Assembly: GCA_032717465.1 (NCBI GenBank)
Contig: CM064666.1
Coordinates: 6,555,028 to 6,619,027, forward strand
Source of the DNA: Coenobita brevimanus
Taxonomy: Eukaryota; Arthropoda; Malacostraca; Decapoda; Coenobitidae
Direction of reading: 5' to 3'
DNA: 64,000 nt
Made by a program: the position numbers and the translations under genes. The notes under the pieces were generated by a model. That model did not search any database. It saw only the letters and a program-made list of their open reading frames with translations, and was not told the origin of the DNA. Numbering within the stretch: the first letter of the stretch is position 1; each line of letters opens with the position of its first letter. Below are positions 45,840 through 55,689 of the stretch, one piece after another.

Positions 45840-48800
45840 AACAAGAGGGTTGGCGGAGGGGTTAAGTCCCCTGCCCCTGGAAAACAACTAACTGATAATG
45901 CCAAACAGAAAGCCTCGGACCACGACTGATCAACCGGTGACGACTAAGGGACCGAACAAAGAACATGGTACGGATTTCAACATGGAATAAGGGTCATGCG
46001 AATGATGAGATAAAAGAGATTATTTAGGTAGCTTCAGGATGCAAATGTGGACATGCTACGTGGAGTAACTGAGATAAATAAAATAGGTAGGAATGTGAGA
46101 GAGTGGGAGGATGGATGGGGTGTATGTGCGGGAGTAGGTGAGGAATAAGAGGGCAAAAGAAGGGATATGAATTGCTGTGTGGAAGAGATGGAAGGAGAAT
46201 ATAAGAGAGTATGGATCAGTTGACTCAAGGATTGTGTGGGTAAGATTGAAAGTAAGACTACAAATGTGGTCGACTTTTGTGTGTGTATGCACCAACGCAA
46301 AGATCGTGCAACTAGTGTGAAAGAAAACCTTTAGGCAAATGTGCAACTGTGCATGGAGAAAAGTTTGAAAGGACTGAGAAAGTCTTTTGACTGGAAGATA
46401 TGAATGGGAAAAGTAGGGACTGTGAAGGTGGATAGAGTAGTTGGTGAGTGGGGTGTGCCCGCAGAAGTGGATGAGAATGGCAGTGCCCTAGGGAAGAGGT
46501 TGGTGATAGCCAATACTCTCTTTAGGCACAAAATGATCCATAGGTCTACTGTGATGAGTGATGAGAAAGGTGGGTGGGGAAATGAATGAAAGGAAGGCAA
46601 TGATTAATTGTGTTTTGTGGATGACAAAACGAGAAGATACTTCGTAATATATACAAGAGCGTACGGACGTTGAGGAACTGGACTTTCTTATCACCACATG
46701 CCGGTGGCGGTGAAAGCTCAAGGGTTCAAATGCAGTGAAGGAACAGTAGGACGGAAGGACAGGAGAAAGGGAAGTTCAAATAAGGAAGGTTCAAAGAGTC
46801 CAAGAGGGATTTGGAAAAAAATAAAAAGCAGATTACATAAGAGATGTGGTGTAGCGATTGGGTTAATATGGATTTTGCAGCAAGAAAGAAAAAGAACGAA
46901 AGAGGGAATTGCAAGCGAACAGCATGGTGGCCTGAAGAGGCGAGAGAAGCTGTGGCGCAAAAGAAGATAGCATTAGTGTGTGAATGGAAACCAGGGGCGC
47001 AAACGAAGTTGAAAGGCGGAAGAGAGTTTTATGTAAAGTTGAACAGAGAGGTAAGAAGATATTAGCGGTAAGAAGTAAGAAGAAGGTGGATGAAAGGAAT
47101 TTGGAAGGAATCTGTTGAGATCGAAGGAATCTAAGAAAATGTTGTGGAAAGAGGAGTAAAGAGAGTTTGACAGGGTGATTAAAACGTTAGTTGGAGAGTG
47201 AAACATAAAAATGCGGGCCTGTAGTTTGCTGGTGGAGAAAGGGAGAAAAAGTGAGCAGATGGAGAGAAAACTTTCAGGAACTGTTAAACATAGAGAATGA
47301 AAGTGAAGCGAGTATATGTGTGCCTGGGGAATGGCTGGGAAAAGGAGAAAGGTGACAAGAAAGCAAGAAATCAGTAGGTTCGAAGTAGTGGAAACAACGA
47401 AGATAGGCAAAATGTGTGGGAAAACCCCAGTGATATGATGGTGTCTGTGGTGGAAAATGCAGAAGCATGGGGGAAATATAGTAGTAGAATGGATATGGAA
47501 GATGTGCAGACTGGCCTGGGAAGAAGGTAGAGTCCCGGAGGATTGGAAGTCAGGGTATAATTATTCCCCTGTACAAAGGGAAAAGGGGAATAAAAAGTGT
47601 GTGGTAATCATAGGGAGCATGTTTCTTCTTAGTGTAATAGGAAAAAGGTATATGGTTGGATACTTGTTGACAAAATTAGGGAAATAACAGAGGACTTAGT
47701 TGGGGGAAGAACAGGCAGGTTTTTTAGGAAGGGGAAGGGGTTGTGTAGACTCAGATATTCATTCTTAGGTCTTTGGTGGAAATATTTTTAGAGAAGGGAA
47801 AGAAGTTGTATGTGGCCTTCATGGATATGGGAGATAGCATATAACAGGATGGATCGACGAGGAATGTGGAAAATATTAAGAATATAGGGTGTACATGGGA
47901 AGCTGTTGAATTACGTGAAGAGTATGTATGAGGGGGCAAAGGCTGCTGTAAATGTGGATAATGAACTGAGAGAATTTTTCTGTCTGAATGTTGATAGAAT
48001 CAAGGGATGTGTCATGTCACCATGGTTGTTCAATCTGTTTATGGATGGCGTTATACCAGAGATACATAGCGTAGGGGTGGTGGACGTTGGAGTGGCCTCT
48101 AATTAGGAGAGGGCAGCGTTTGGAAACTCCTGTGCTGTTATTTGCTGATGACACTGTACTGTTAAGCGAAGATGAAGGGGAATTGGAAGGCTTGGTGAAT
48201 AAGTTTGGAGGAGTGTGCAAGAAACATAAATTAAAGGTGAACGTAGGAAAGTGTAAAAAGTTACTGTCTTAAAGAGAATTGAAGCCACTGGATGTACAGT
48301 GAGGTACGTTGATGACCAAATGGAAAATTTGAGTGTGTTTAAGTACTTGGGTAATGTGATGAGTAAGGATGGAAGTTTGGAGGGTGAAGTGTTTGAAAGG
48401 GGACAACAAGGAAGAAGGGTTGATTCTTTGAAAGCAGTGGTAATAAGTATGGGGAAACAAACTTTGGAAATAAAAAAAACAGCATGCCAGCATTGTGATA
48501 CCAACTCGAACGTATGGATGTTAAGCTTGAACCTTTTTGGAAAGACACAAATCAAGAATGAGAGCAGTGGAAATGAGTTATCTGGTGGACTTACATGGAG
48601 ACACAAGCTGACAAAAGAGGAAGTGATAGAGTTGCTGTTGTGGTGTGGATGTGGATGTGATAGAATGCGTGGGGAGAAATACACTGAGGTGGTTTGGTCA
48701 TGTGGAGAGAGATGGAGAACGAGAGACTAACGAGGAGAGTGTATGTGAGTGGGAGGTGAAGGGGGAGAGAGAGGGGGAGGCCAAGGACTTTAATGGAGGG

Positions 48801-48920
48801 ATGAAGTGGAGAGGTATATGAGAGAGAAGGGTGTGAGCTGGAAGCAAGGCAGTGAAATGGCAAGGGGGACAGGGCAACATGAAGGAGATTTATTTTGTGG
48901 CCACCCGTTACGGGATTAAG
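45840..48920 (+). pseudogene. RTE-like LINE, near full length, degenerate
   Basis: Starts with a short leader (45846-45980) and a TWNKG-type endonuclease opening near 45985. Further endonuclease blocks follow: DMNGKSRDCEG near 46400-46430 and HHMP near 46690. The linker is basic and coiled. RT has GKMCGKTPV near 47410, VIGKRYMVGY near 47635, GCVMSPWLFNLFMDG near 48007, and an intact catalytic FADDTVLLSEDEGE near 48140. Thumb VFKYLGNVMSKDGS lies near 48337. The gly/arg-rich C-terminus ends at about 48895 with GGCCACCCGTTACGGGATTA. Many frameshifts and stops. This is the longest of the five RTE-like pieces here and serves as their reference. Confidence 0.8.
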
Positions 48921-49074
48921 GCATCTGGCAATAGGACTGACAGATAGACAGATTTTCTGAATGTGTAGATACATCTTTTATTCTCTTTAACCAACATCTC
49001 AAGGAAAGGGACCGTCTGTACGGGAACCACGCTGCTGTCTCGCTGTTGACCAAAAAGAAGGACGATGCCAGAAA

Positions 49075-49101
49075 TACTCTCTCTCTCTCTCTCTCTCTCT
49101 T
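49075..49101. repeat. (CT)n microsatellite
   Basis: CT dinucleotides next to the donor side of the neighbouring SLC5-like exon. Confidence 0.95.
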
Positions 49102-49131
49102 TCACCGTCGATACTGAATCGACACCACTAC

Positions 49132-49292
49132 CTTTCCATTGACCCAGGGTAGGGAAGATGCCAGCCAAAACGTAGCCCGCCAGGGGTCCGCCCAGAGCAC
49201 CACTGGATGAGCTGAAGTAAGGGAAAGATGTTGCCCAGGATGCTCACAAGAGACCCGCGCTCCCACCGATACTTCACCCCTGACCAAGGCAG
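49132..49292 (-). CDS. SLC5-like symporter exon, two membrane segments, with two +1 shifts
   Basis: On the minus strand an acceptor (GTTCTTCCACAG) opens the exon and AAAG|GTAGTG closes it. The entry frame gives ALVRGEVSVGA; one extra base later the reading becomes GSLVSILGNIFPLLQLI; after a second extra base it is SGALGGPLAGYVLAGIFPTL and QWK. SLC5 transporters have exactly this order: a helix with VSVGxAFLxSxLG, then GxLGGPLxGxFxxGIF. Removing one base at each point restores a length that fits the neighbours' phases (1 base left at 54011, 1 left here). As it stands the exon cannot be translated through. Either a pseudogene or base-insertion errors. Confidence 0.7.
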
Positions 49293-49334
49293 CTGTGGAA
49301 GAACGACTGTAATGAGTAAAGACTTTGCTGTGCC

Positions 49335-49506
49335 AATAGCTATCGGTCTTTTTATCTATCCATCTATCGATCTATCTGTATGTATGTCTGTCGATCTACT
49401 TATCCCCCTGTGTATCCATCTATATCTAGTTGTATGTCTGTCTTTTCAATCTATCTGCTCTTATCTTTCTATCTATCTGTCTACTAATATATCTGTTTGT
49501 GTAGCT

Positions 49507-49508
<2 letters not shown>
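49335..49508. repeat. Degenerate (ATCT)n-type region
   Basis: Irregular CTATCTATC/TGTATGTC units leading into the CA tract. Confidence 0.8.

Positions 49509-49578
<70 letters not shown>
49509..49578. repeat. (CA)n microsatellite
   Basis: Pure CA repeats. Confidence 0.97.
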
Positions 49579-49581
<3 letters not shown>

Positions 49582-49815
49582 CAGCCGGAAATTCGTATAT
49601 TCGTGTTAGGCCGGTAGTTATGATAAAAGCCTGGAGAGTCTGGCAATACTCGTATGGAGAAGAGTTGGACAGATAAACATTTAATGGCCTATGTTTATGT
49701 TTAACATTCGGAGATATATATGTTCGGAACACATTGTTCTTAACAGCTGGTAATACATTCGGAGATATATATGTTTTGAACACATTGTTCTTAACAGTAG
49801 CTGGTAATAATCATA
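49579..49815 (+). repeat. Repeat B, copy 1, with a 51-bp internal duplication
   Basis: 49585-49720 is the inverted counterpart of 51320-51470 (shared TGGCAATACTCGTATGGAG-like, AATGGCCTATGTTT, ACATTCGGAGATA). Within it a 51-bp unit starting ACATTCGGAGATATATATG is repeated back to back (49704-49754 and 49755-49809) with a few differences. Confidence 0.7.
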
Positions 49816-50190
49816 TCTGAAATGAAGAATGCAATAAACTTATGTTATGAAATCCCGCATGAAAATATACTACACTCAGTGCTACTTCCCTTCTGGTCTC
49901 TCTCTTTGACGTGCATGTAACGCCATTGTGATGTGGGTTTGTATTATGGAAGTAGTCAATCAACCTTTTCATATAATAATTACGTATCGTACTCTAGATA
50001 TACTCAGATCAGTCCATTCCTAAAGGCCCAGCAGTAACCGTTTCTCGTGGTGCGCTAACAAAGTGAGTTCACATGCCACACGTAATATACACATATGCCA
50101 CCAGCTGTAGCTTAATCTGCCGCATACCCACGATGTTCATGAGACAGGGGAGATCTAATGCAGTATGAAGTAGTAATAATAGCAAGGGTG
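49816..50190. other. No gene recognised
   Basis: Unassigned intronic sequence. Confidence 0.5.
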
Positions 50191-50194
50191 TTTT

Positions 50195-50285
50195 TATGGC
50201 AGGACAATTACACTTGGATTCGAACCTGCGTTATCAGAATGGAGTATTTCAGTACCACACCAATCGGCCACACGTCCCTCTGCAG
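50195..50285 (-). mobile_element. tRNA-like SINE head or tRNA pseudogene
   Basis: On the minus strand an A box TGGCCGATTGGTGTGG (near 50270) and a B box GGTTCGAATCC (near 50228-50218) are both close to consensus. The flanks do not pair as an acceptor stem and the anticodon arm is poor, so a SINE head is more likely than a working tRNA gene. Confidence 0.55.
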
Positions 50286-50712
50286 TATATACGCGTAAGG
50301 CATATGGTTGAATCAAAACATCTCTCCCTTTTCTCATTCATTTCCCACTTTCGTTTACATTTTACTCCAGCTATTATCAATCATTATCAAGCAATATTAG
50401 TGATAAGCTTCTGTGCCTTGAGTCACTGAAGTTGATAACCCTTACAGAGATGTCGATCACGGAGTGTTTCTAAGTCAATGTAGTTTTTTATTCCCTTACT
50501 AGAAGTGTCAGTAAGAAGATATAGACCAGTATTATGTTTTTCTTGTCGAACTGTTTGCGTCCGGAGTTTGTCACTTTGCTACTGGGAATATAAACTCGTA
50601 TTGTAATAATCTGGTTTTAATATGGATCGTCAATACTTTAAAGATTATGTAGACAGGGATGTTGGCGTCGTAGAATAATGTAGCTAGCGAAACGAATGGA
50701 AAGTGAGCGATC

Positions 50713-50715
<3 letters not shown>

Positions 50716-50767
<52 letters not shown>
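50716..50767. repeat. (GA)n microsatellite
   Basis: Pure GA repeats, followed by a purine-rich stretch to about 50900. Confidence 0.95.
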
Positions 50768-50770
<3 letters not shown>

Positions 50771-50935
50771 GAGAAGGGAGAGAAGGAGAGACGGCAGGGA
50801 TAGAGGAAGGGGGAGGGATAATTGTCGGGGGAACGACAACTGTTGAGAGAGGAGGAGAATATTATTGAGAGTACGGATAGGGGGAAAGGGTAGTGGAGAG
50901 GCCAGAAAAGAATTACACCGAGAGTATAGGACTAG

Positions 50936-51218
50936 CAGTGGGTCACAAAAGTATCGGTGCACAGGGGGTCCGATGCCTACAGCATACATTCGTAGATTAC
51001 CAACGTCTCACTGTCTAAGAACGAAGTATGTTTATATAAAGATATCATTTGCTGTATGTTTGCAAAAGGATATTGCTAGTTGGCGATGATATAACACCTC
51101 CCGACATCAGGGTTACCAACGTGTGGTAGGTCGGACGCTAATATTTCAGTGACCTTTCTTCTGTGGTCCCAAATGTTTCACGCATACGAAAATTGTGTAC
51201 CGATATTTTTGTGACCCA
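50936..51218. mobile_element. Tc1-like MITE, about 283 bp
   Basis: The left end CAGTGGGTCACAAAAGTATC (50936-) and the right end, whose complement is TGGGTCACAAAAATATCGGT, form inverted repeats of about 25 bp with two differences plus GCACA/TACACA. GGTCACAAAAGTATCGG-type ends recall Tc1-like transposons. No transposase inside. The flanking TA duplication is not clear (left CTAG, right TATT). Confidence 0.65.
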
Positions 51219-51309
51219 TATTTCATTCTCATACAGCATTTAATAGCATAAGTTTATACATTCTGCGTTACTGGTGATAATTATCTACAATACATAAATA
51301 ATACTGGGT

Positions 51310-51470
51310 TCCGAGCATAGTTTATCTCCGAATGTTAAACAAACATAGGCCATTAAAATGTATGTCTTTCAACTTTCTCCATACAGTATTGCCAGACACA
51401 CAAGCTCTTATCACAGCTGCTGACTTAACGCGATTTTATGCCTCCATCTGTACATCTAATGGAGGTGAGA
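51310..51470 (-). repeat. Repeat B, copy 2 (inverted)
   Basis: Complement of 49585-49720; see that entry. Together the copies bracket 1.6 kb that holds the SINE head, GA tract and Tc1-like MITE. Confidence 0.65.
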
Positions 51471-51769
51471 GAACCAATACCAACGCCAATATATTACAAC
51501 TGTCTGAAAAAGATTACAATAATAGATCCACAAGTAACGTAAATATCCTCTCAAAAAAAAGGCAAGCAAATGAGGGCAATACCAAAATTCCAATGGTCAT
51601 TTTTGGGTTGTTCATTACAGAGAAGACTATGAGTATATGATATCTTAACGATTGAGATATTGTTGCTGATAGCAAAGCAAGAAGGCTCTCTCACCCCAGG
51701 AAACCTAAAGAGAATTAGGAATAATTAGATAATCATCAGAGCAGCTCATGGCAGTGTCAAGCGATTCAT

Positions 51770-51880
51770 CATTATCATCATCATCATCACCTTCTTCTTC
51801 TTCTTTTTCTTTTCTTCTTTTCTTTTCTTTATCTTTCTTCTTCTTTCTTCTTCATTCATTCATTCATTCATCATCCAAAC
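51770..51880. repeat. Pyrimidine-rich (ATC)n/(TTC)n tract
   Basis: ATC units, then TTCTTC/TTTTC, then CATT units. Confidence 0.9.
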
Positions 51881-51889
51881 CTACATTGC

Positions 51890-52060
51890 CCCATGAAAAG
51901 CTGTAGGAGTCCGGGTTAGGCAAATTGATCCTGGCATTTAAGATGAGAGTGACCAGCTTCACTTCATCCCTGGAGTGGGCATTACGTGAGCAATAGAAAC
52001 CTTAACCACCCCTTGGATATAAACCTTCACCGGTTCAATCCCGATTGGAGTGCCGTAATT
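51890..52060. repeat. Dispersed repeat A, copy 2
   Basis: Counterpart of 36155-36330. It also carries a B-box-like GGTTCAATCCC near 52034, so a pol III-derived origin is possible; no convincing A box was seen. Confidence 0.65.
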
Positions 52061-52383
52061 ACTCACTAAACCACCAGGCACCAATATTTGGTTATATGCT
52101 TACCACCTCATGCGTTGCAAATTGTTTCCTGGTGCATAGGAAACCATTTGGCTTGTCACTCGGTGTAGAGTCACCCACAGGCAGAAGGAAGAGGAAAGAA
52201 TGAAGGAAAGAAAGACAGACGAGGGAAAGTGTACAGTTTGGGCAGAAGGGACTGGGAAAAGAATGAAGGGAAAGACAGACAGAAGATGCTGGAAGGAAAT
52301 AAGGATGGAGGAGAGGAAAGGGCAGACACCTCCGGAGAGCAGCACTACATCGAGTGAGTGGATGGTGAGCGCCCCCACGTACA

Positions 52384-52385
<2 letters not shown>

Positions 52386-52419
<34 letters not shown>

Positions 52420-52448
52420 GTTATGATTATTATTATTATTATTATTAT

Positions 52449-52495
<47 letters not shown>

Positions 52496-52600
52496 TTTTT
52501 CTTCTTCTTCCCGGTAACTATTGTCAGACACATCATCATCATCATCATCATCATCATCATTTTTTCTTCTTTCTTCCCGGTAACTATTGTCAGACACATT
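52386..52600. repeat. (ATT)n, (ATC)n and a duplicated 45-bp unit
   Basis: ATT units 52386-52447, ATC units 52449-52494, then TTTTTTCTTC and CCCGGTAACTATTGTCAGAC. The ATC-plus-unique block is repeated once at 52528-52598. Confidence 0.9.
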
Positions 52601-52754
52601 TGTGATACTCTACCAGTAACTTAAAATTTATATATATGCCACACAAACCATTTCTCTAAACCGCACTCGTTGACAACTTAAATGTCGCCAGGAAGAACAA
52701 TGTGCCTGGGAAAATTTTTCAGAAAACAATGCAATGACATTCAAAATCTCCCTT

Positions 52755-52865
52755 CGTGTTAAGTAGGGTCGGTGGAGAACTAATGCCCCTCCCTGTAAAA
52801 CAATTAATTCTAAGCCTTGGCCACCCCGTTTGGGATTCATGGCGTCTGGCAATGAATGAATGAAA
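52755..52865 (+). mobile_element. Internally deleted mini-RTE (leader joined to 3' tail)
   Basis: 52766-52808 matches the RTE-like leader at 45848-45890 (GGTGGAG...CCCCT...GTAAAACAA). It is followed almost directly by the family's 3' terminus (GGCCACCCCGTTTGGGATTC, then TGGCAATGAATGAATGAA). All of ORF2 is missing. A short tail of TGAA units ends it, as in retroposed RTE-type copies. Confidence 0.6.
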
Positions 52866-52869
52866 AACA

Positions 52870-53810
52870 TTCTAAAAACCTTTCAGTCCGACGACGTCTT
52901 AGTACTGTTCTTGCTATTTCTCGACAATTTTATTGCAAGTGGAATGCCTCGATTATTGAAGGCTATGTCTTACCCCCTATGATTTAAGGGAGTGGGTTTA
53001 GAGATGAATAAAATCGTCCTAAGTTGGCATAATAGAATAAAAAGAGACACTAGCTTGTCACTATCCCCGAGGGAATGCAAGATCTCCTCCACACAGATAC
53101 AGTACACTGACATGGTTTTGTTCAAATTTCCTTAATGATTATTAAAAATACAAAAACATAGTCTCTCAAAATCTATGTATATATAAGATTCAGTATTTGA
53201 TCCCTAAAATTCCTTTAAAAGTGCTTGAATAAAAACAAACATGTTTGGTGCAACTGTGTCAAGGAACAAATGTGCTAAGCTTGAAGCGAACTGTCGAAAA
53301 AAATAATAGCAGTGACTCCAAGATGAAAAGAAATGTTTGGTGGAAAGAAGAAAATTATGGAGGAAATACAGATGCTCTAAGCACTTCGATTTAGGAACCT
53401 GGAAAAGAAGTACAGTGAAGCGCTATGAGAACACAGTATACGGATCCAAAAACAAGAAACGGTGCCAAGGCACAGCAAACCCGTCCCTGGCAACCCTTTT
53501 CATGCTGACGTATGAACACAACAGGATATCTAGTCAAAGATGTCACATATCAAATATCGGGTAAATCTGGGTGAAATTAACAATTCTATACCTATTTGAA
53601 AATTTAGGCCTGAACCACCTGACACTGACTTCCCTACCGCTAAGTGGGAGGTGACCCCCCTGATGCAATAAAGCATGTTATAGGATGCAGATTTGAAAGA
53701 TGCACCTTTAGGTTTTGTTTTCATGTTGATATAATGAACCTGAAAGGCGTTATGGAAAAAAACAATCTTTTTTAATTTTTTTTGGGCCTACAGCCATGGC
53801 CTTTGGCCCA
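52870..53810. other. No gene recognised
   Basis: Unassigned intronic sequence. Confidence 0.5.
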
Positions 53811-53819
53811 CTTGGCCCC

Positions 53820-53998
53820 CAAATTTAATCAGGTGATTAGAATGTCATAGCCCCTCATCCCTGTAATGTTTGTCAAAATCTCCCCCGTTTTTTTCGCGTA
53901 AATTTGTTAACAGACAGACAGACAAACAAACAGACAGACAAACCGAGTGAGAACAATACCCGTCTCCGAGCCCCTCCGGGGGCGGGAACGGGTAATAG
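53820..53998. mobile_element. Transposon fragment with (ACAG/ACAA)n motif
   Basis: A TGTCAAAATCTCCCCCGTTT-like stretch leads to ACAGACAGACAAACAAAC repeats and GGGGGCGGGAACGGGTAATA. A similar arrangement lies at 60945-61075. Family not assigned. Confidence 0.4.
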
Positions 53999-54010
53999 CT
54001 TACTACTTAC

Positions 54011-54129
54011 ACAATAATCTGACAACGTTGGTGGCAGCTGTATTGCTGAGTTGACTGAAGTAAGATCTGTGTTTGAGCACGTCCTCCCACACTGTGCATG
54101 CCACGGAGTTGAAGTAGGAGGACAAGGAG
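54011..54129 (-). CDS. SLC5-like symporter exon, cytoplasmic loop
   Basis: 119 bases on the minus strand between TTTACTCCCTCCTCAG and T|GTAAGT, both strong. It reads SLSSYFNSVACTVWEDVLKH then RSYFSQLSNTAATNVVRLL with no stop. In SLC5 transporters the equivalent segment is S(T)xSSxxNSxAAVTxEDxxKP followed by a loop and the start of the next helix. Its first base completes the AGC codon opened by the exon at 58607, and its last base is completed by the exon at 49292. This is the cleanest exon of the locus. Confidence 0.75.
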
Positions 54130-54514
54130 CTGAGGAGGGAGTAAAATAGTATAAGAACGTACAGTTAGAAATAAAATTCCACTTAATATTTCGCCTCCTT
54201 TGCTATTCACTTTCCTGGCTCATATTCTTATGCTGATTGTGGCTCCCCCCCCCCCCACACACAGACAAGTCTCTACGATGGCTTAAATTCTTTTTCTTTC
54301 CACAGACCGTTTTGTTTGTCATGGTTGATCAGAGAGGAAAATGGCTGCATGGGTGAAGAGAATTCACTGGAACAGAAGAGGAAACTCTGTCACTAACTGC
54401 ACACTCTGCAGATCCAGTGTTTCTAACCATCCTCCTATCGTAATCCTAGGCTAAAAAGATGCCACAGGGAGGTGTGCTGACGGAATGAACGTTTCTTATC
54501 GGTAGTTACATTTT

Positions 54515-54600
54515 TTTTTTCTGGACTGCACATTGAAAATGGTTCACCGGGCAGTCTAGCCAAGATTCGAACTACCGCTGAACTACTGTACTCCCAATAT
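54515..54600 (-). mobile_element. tRNA-like SINE fragment
   Basis: On the minus strand a B-box-like GTAGTTCGAATCTTGG is followed by GACTGCCCGGTGAACC and AATGTGCAGTCC. The tail resembles that at 14165-14215. Confidence 0.45.
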
Positions 54601-54619
54601 GTATTTTATATTCACTCAC

Positions 54620-55430
54620 CACAGTGAGGGGATACAACTGGATAATTCTGTTCAGCTATGAAGAAACTTTTTAAAGGGAATGAGTTCAATACTACTTGCA
54701 TTAACCCCTTCTACATGGAAGGCCTTTCCAAAGGTTAATGAAAGGGACACAAGTGCAGCCAAAACTTTAAGTCATTACATACACGGCACTAACGTTGCAA
54801 AACAGGGCTTTGTTCTGTCTCAAACTATGGCTATGATTATCCTTCACCAAAGAGAAGGACTGAAGGGCATATAGAAACTTATTGTTCACTTGTACACAGC
54901 CAGCCAAATAATAGTCATAATTCATTGTCATTTTCCATCCTAAAATAATGGATCAAGAGCTTTAAATCATTGTACTGATATTCCACTTCACTCACCTTAT
55001 ACTAATTTTCATCAAGACAATTGTTAAATAATTCTGACATCAACTCGAGGTTTTATTCACTCGGGTTTGTTCAGAATTTGCCCCATTTGCCCTCAAAAAG
55101 CACATGAAGTTCATTTGAAAATGGCATCTTGAAAAGAGTGGCTACAGAAGTACTAGGGAAAAAGAAGATATCTTAGTGAAGCACTTAACCCCTTGTACCA
55201 GAAACCTTTTTTTTTAATGTATTTTAGCTGCCTTTTTGTAATATTATAAGTGTAACAAAGAAATTTGTTTATTCAATTGTTTTATCTTGATATACTTAGT
55301 TTTCCACGCTGATTCTAATGGTGTATGTTTTGTATGTCTATCTCAAGTTATTTTCGTCAACAATTGGCCAATTGTTACTTCCAGTCTTGTTACCGCACGC
55401 TGATGTAATGGCTGACGTATCGCTTACCAC
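54620..55430. other. No gene; two TTAACCCCTT motifs
   Basis: TTAACCCCTT occurs at 54701 and 55185 in the same orientation. They resemble piggyBac-type left ends, but no right end is visible. Confidence 0.35.
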
Positions 55431-55432
55431 GT

Positions 55433-55434
<2 letters not shown>

Positions 55435-55494
<60 letters not shown>
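55435..55494. repeat. (CA)n microsatellite
   Basis: Pure CA repeats. Confidence 0.96.
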
Positions 55495-55496
<2 letters not shown>

Positions 55497-55526
55497 AAGA
55501 ACTGTGGTGAGACTGAATGATCTAAT

Positions 55527-55575
55527 GCAAGGGTTCTTAACCTGGGGTCCGTGTAGCTGGTCAGAATTATTATAA
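55527..55575. mobile_element. hAT-type terminal fragment
   Basis: CAAGGGTTCTTAACCTGGGG followed by TCCGTG matches the recurring end motif of hAT/Charlie-like elements (GGTTCTTAACCTGGGGTC). Only the terminus is present, between two CA tracts. Confidence 0.45.
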
Positions 55576-55584
55576 ATTATTGAG

Positions 55585-55587
<3 letters not shown>

Positions 55588-55620
<33 letters not shown>
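55588..55620. repeat. (CA)n microsatellite
   Basis: Pure CA repeats, ending just before the relic gene at 55690. Confidence 0.96.
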
Positions 55621-55622
<2 letters not shown>

Positions 55623-55689
55623 ATCTGCGTCCATGCAGATGTTACTGATAAGACCATTATTGCATCATGCAACGTGGATCGAGTCAGTT

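Noticed and set aside
50195..50285. Functional tRNA gene
   Set aside because: A and B boxes are good, but acceptor stem and anticodon arm do not pair; kept as SINE head.
50684..50989. Leu/Ser/Pro-rich minus-strand frame resembling a signal-anchor protein
   Set aside because: Antisense of a GA microsatellite and purine-rich DNA.
54701..55195. piggyBac-type element between two TTAACCCCTT motifs
   Set aside because: Both motifs point the same way, so they are not inverted ends of one element.
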